Shown here: positions 61,898-64,000 of the stretch, piece after piece
Numbering within the stretch: the first letter of the stretch is position 1
Layout of the letters: every line of letters starts with the position of its first letter
Assembly (NCBI GenBank): GCA_964534315.1
Contig: CAZHOV010000006.1
Coordinates: forward strand, 7,166 to 71,165
Length of the DNA: 64,000 bases
Origin: CAZHOV01 sp964534315
GTDB lineage: Bacteria > Bacteroidota > Bacteroidia > Chitinophagales > Saprospiraceae
Direction of reading: 5' to 3'
The notes under the pieces: generated by a model
Seen by the model: the letters and a program-made list of their open reading frames with translations, nothing else
Told to the model about the DNA's origin: nothing
Databases searched by the model: none
Position numbers and translations under genes: made by a program

Positions 61898-63349
61898 TTA
61901 AAAGTCATTAAAAAACCGATCGGCGTGTCGGTTAAAATTATCCTGTACATTTCTTCCGTCGATATAATTATTGCCTTCAATTTGCCCTGGCGAGCGATGA
62001 TAAAGGTCTAACTGCCATTGAGGATTAAAATATTCTCCGATAGCTGTAGAATGGAGCAACTCATAATCGTTATGGGCCAATGACTTATTATAAAATAAAA
62101 ATTTCACATTGTTCTGCTCGGTTTGAGGAAATTCGTAATAAATCCAAATTTCATAGGGGGGAGCTGTAGGGTCTTCTTCGATTGATACAATGTCATCAGG
62201 TTTACCGTATTTCATGAAAATCCAACCTCTGTCAGTTTCAAAACCGTAACCAAAACCAGAGTTGAATTTATTGTCAACTGCTTGGGCAACGGCCATGTAT
62301 TGGTCAAATTCAGATTCCGGATAATTTGGGTTTTTATCTGCCCAAAAGGAGAGTAGAAAGCGGCGTTGGGCTTCCAGGTTTTTGTTGGCGATGATCATAT
62401 TTAATACCTCAACATCTGCCTCTTTGACAATTGGCGCTATTGCCTTAAGGCAATAGCGAAGTTCTTCTTCTGATAGGTTACCCACAAATTCATTCTTCAA
62501 ATTAGCGTCTGTGATTTGTTCTGTCGTTACTTCCAGATAAGGGTTGCTTCTTTGAAAATCGATCATTTTTTGGCTGAGTAACTCATTGGTACGGCTTCGG
62601 ACTTCAACTACCAACCGGTAATTGCCAGAAGGCAGCTCGGTAATATCTCGTTGAATAAAGATGATATTGACAGGCTTGGGCTCCATTTTTTTATGCCCCA
62701 GGAACACTGTTTCCACTTCCCCGTTTCCTTTGACTTCTTCCACCGCATATCTGATCGCATACCGGTCGCCGATCGTTTTTTGGGCATTGTAAATTTCTGA
62801 ATAGAAAATAATTTTGGAAGAATTCTTATGGAGAAAATTGAAGGGCAAGGTTTCCATGTAGTAACCGCTTTTCACCATTGGTCCGTTTTGGGTAGCTTTT
62901 GAAAAGGAAGACAGCAGTTGAATATCAGACTGTCCGAGCGATTTTTTTGAATAGTCTACCGAAATATTCTGAGCATAGGTTTTGACATTATTTTCCTGAT
63001 TAAGGTCTGTTACCGAGACTTCAAGTTGGTAATCGCCGTTTTCCAGACCATAGCGTTTTAAATCCAGGAAATCCTTTTGCTGGTCAAAGACGGGACTATT
63101 TAATTGATATTTATCAAATTTAATAATTTCTTCTCCTTGCTTAAAGAGAATAACAACCTCTACATTAGCCTGAAATTGACCGGTTTCGAGCGTATCGAAT
63201 TGTACTGAACTCCCCAGCATGTAGAGGTATATTTCTACGTAATTTTGATTAGGACTGTGAAAAGTAGCATACGAAATACTGGCATCTAAACAAAGACCAG
63301 ATTGAACAAATGCAAGCAAAAGGATCAAAATTAGTTTGAGCTTTTTCAT
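61898..63349 (-). CDS. GWxTD domain exported protein
   Basis: A 483-residue exported protein (signal peptide 1-20). The C-terminal GWxTD domain (about 290-440) is recognisable from RYCLKAIAPIVKEADVEVL, QRRFLLSFWADKNPN, the segment DRGWIFMKYGKPDDI and IWIYYEF. Members are found in Bacteroidota and some other phyla; the biochemical role is unknown to me. The N-terminal half is predicted to be beta-rich. It is single and monocistronic. Confidence 0.85.
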   Translation of the reverse strand: MKKLKLILILLLAFVQSGLCLDASISYATFHSPNQNYVEIYLYMLGSSVQFDTLETGQFQANVEVVILFKQGEEIIKFDKYQLNSPVFDQQKDFLDLKRYGLENGDYQLEVSVTDLNQENNVKTYAQNISVDYSKKSLGQSDIQLLSSFSKATQNGPMVKSGYYMETLPFNFLHKNSSKIIFYSEIYNAQKTIGDRYAIRYAVEEVKGNGEVETVFLGHKKMEPKPVNIIFIQRDITELPSGNYRLVVEVRSRTNELLSQKMIDFQRSNPYLEVTTEQITDANLKNEFVGNLSEEELRYCLKAIAPIVKEADVEVLNMIIANKNLEAQRRFLLSFWADKNPNYPESEFDQYMAVAQAVDNKFNSGFGYGFETDRGWIFMKYGKPDDIVSIEEDPTAPPYEIWIYYEFPQTEQNNVKFLFYNKSLAHNDYELLHSTAIGEYFNPQWQLDLYHRSPGQIEGNNYIDGRNVQDNFNRHADRFFNDF

Positions 63350-63486
63350 GATGAATCTGTTTTCTTAAAAAAATAGGGAAAAACGCATTTTCGGTATAAA
63401 TCGGCTGATTAATAAAATCTTTATGCTGACTGCTTTTAAGCAATACAGAACAAATTTGCAGGTAAGGCTTGAAAAAAGCGGGGTGA

Positions 63487-63897
63487 TTACTCCTCTTTGG
63501 ATTCAGGAATCTTTTTTTCCAAAACTAACCTAAAGTTAATGTTTAATAAGGAAGTTGTCAATGTTAAATTGGAAGAATCTGCTTTTTGTATCTGATAGGT
63601 AGTATTTTCAGCCCCTTTTTGATTGATCTTATTGCCCGCTAATTCGTATGGATTGGTAGCCAGTTCTCCGTTGAGGTTAAAATTAGTCGTCAGCTCACCA
63701 TTTTCCGTAAATTCGAATGTGGTATTATCCAGGGTTGTAGTTTCTTTATTATCTCTAAAGGCTTTTTTGAGTTCCCATTTCCCGAGCAGCGCCGCTGAAT
63801 AATCCTGGGTTTTTTCAGGTTCTTCAGTACATGAACCCATGACGCCTAACGACAAAATAAAGGAAATAAAAATCGTTGGAAGAAAAGAATTTTTCAT
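63487..63897 (-). CDS. Lipocalin-like putative lipoprotein
   Basis: A 136-residue protein with a lipoprotein signal (lipobox ending GSC at about residue 23) and a mature part that looks like a small beta-barrel. The GKWELKKAF opening, the phrase TTFEFTENGELTTNF and alternating polar/hydrophobic strands resemble lipocalin-like domains common in this phylum. No catalytic residues are visible. It is preceded by a 21-base direct duplication in its upstream region. Confidence 0.65.
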   Translation of the reverse strand: MKNSFLPTIFISFILSLGVMGSCTEEPEKTQDYSAALLGKWELKKAFRDNKETTTLDNTTFEFTENGELTTNFNLNGELATNPYELAGNKINQKGAENTTYQIQKADSSNLTLTTSLLNINFRLVLEKKIPESKEE

Positions 63898-63917
63898 TGA
63901 AATTACTATTATAATTC

Positions 63918-63959
63918 AGTTAATTAGTAAGGCAAAAAAGTTAATTAGTAAGGCAAAAA
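63918..63959. repeat. 21-bp direct duplication upstream of the lipoprotein gene
   Basis: Two exact adjacent copies of a 21-base unit beginning AGTTAATTAGTAAGGC and ending in A residues (63918-63938 and 63939-63959). They lie about 20-60 bases upstream of the lipoprotein ATG at 63897, where a promoter or operator would be expected. Confidence 0.9.
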
Positions 63960-64000
63960 AATTGGTAGAATAATTTTTTTAGGTTCAAATGAAAATTCCT

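Noticed and set aside
1..64000. CRISPR arrays, rRNA, tRNA, insertion sequences or prophage genes
   Set aside because: No repeated spacer pattern, no rRNA-like stretch and no transposase or phage gene among the frames. tRNAs are hard to exclude by eye, but no TPsiC-like GGTTCGAATCC site was noticed in the gaps.

Overview
The window reads as chromosomal DNA of a free-living member of the Bacteroidota, most likely a Saprospiria/Lewinella-like bacterium. The pointers are a gliding-motility (type IX secretion, CHU_C-type) C-terminal sorting domain, GWxTD, DUF4199 and DUF6992 family proteins, AlgH/YqgE, a TonB-dependent receptor with an N-terminal carboxypeptidase-like domain, DUF5106/TlpA-type thioredoxins, and start regions without strong Shine-Dalgarno sequences. 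Genes are densely packed. I saw no phage, insertion sequence, CRISPR array, rRNA or tRNA. Most content is housekeeping, with several unusual variants.

Layout. 1-7.9 kb (minus): a cut DUF6992 gene, fhs, a 2[4Fe-4S] ferredoxin, a dolichol-phosphate-mannose-synthase-like glycosyltransferase, two DUF4199 membrane proteins, a dihydroorotase homologue that has lost its metal ligands, ruvB and a lipoprotein. 8-20 kb: a thioredoxin-like lipid/periplasm protein, icd, an IscA-type protein, a UshA-type nucleotidase split into two genes, dnaA, an AddB-like PD-(D/E)XK nuclease and RNase D. 20-28 kb: an AsmA protein, a TonB receptor and CorA. 28-31 kb: a possible small RNA, a sirtuin, a G-rich (minus strand) tandem repeat and the NAD(P)HX repair enzyme; this group is NAD-centred. 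31-37.7 kb: a class III CoA-transferase, a giant PKD/T9SS surface protein, pyrR and pyrB. 37.8-46.8 kb: an exported protein with a 40-residue hendecad coiled-coil repeat, a second DUF5106 thioredoxin, a one-domain asparaginase and two tandem CotH-type secreted kinases. 46.9-54.7 kb: queD, folE, fabD, yqgE, an ABC-F ATPase, a TrmH methyltransferase, ribH, a TPR membrane protein and pdhA. 54.9-64 kb: a secreted lysyl-endopeptidase-like protease, pyrF, a NifU-type scaffold with Mrp, an unusual RibF-glycosyltransferase fusion, an RluA pseudouridine synthase, a GWxTD protein and a lipoprotein.

How the genes connect. Pyrimidine synthesis is represented by pyrR-pyrB, pyrF and the pseudo-dihydroorotase, in three places. 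Flavin synthesis is represented by ribH and ribF, pterin/queuosine precursors by queD-folE, and Fe-S assembly by IscA, NifU and Mrp.

The most interesting items are the RibF-GT2 fusion, the metal-less dihydroorotase, the 7+11n coiled-coil repeat protein, the 28-bp perfect inverted repeat between divergent genes with a relative 20 kb away, the G-rich tandem repeat in front of the sirtuin gene, and the possible structured RNA downstream of corA. Several open reading frames were shortened from TTG/GTG openings to conserved ATG starts; each case is noted in its entry.
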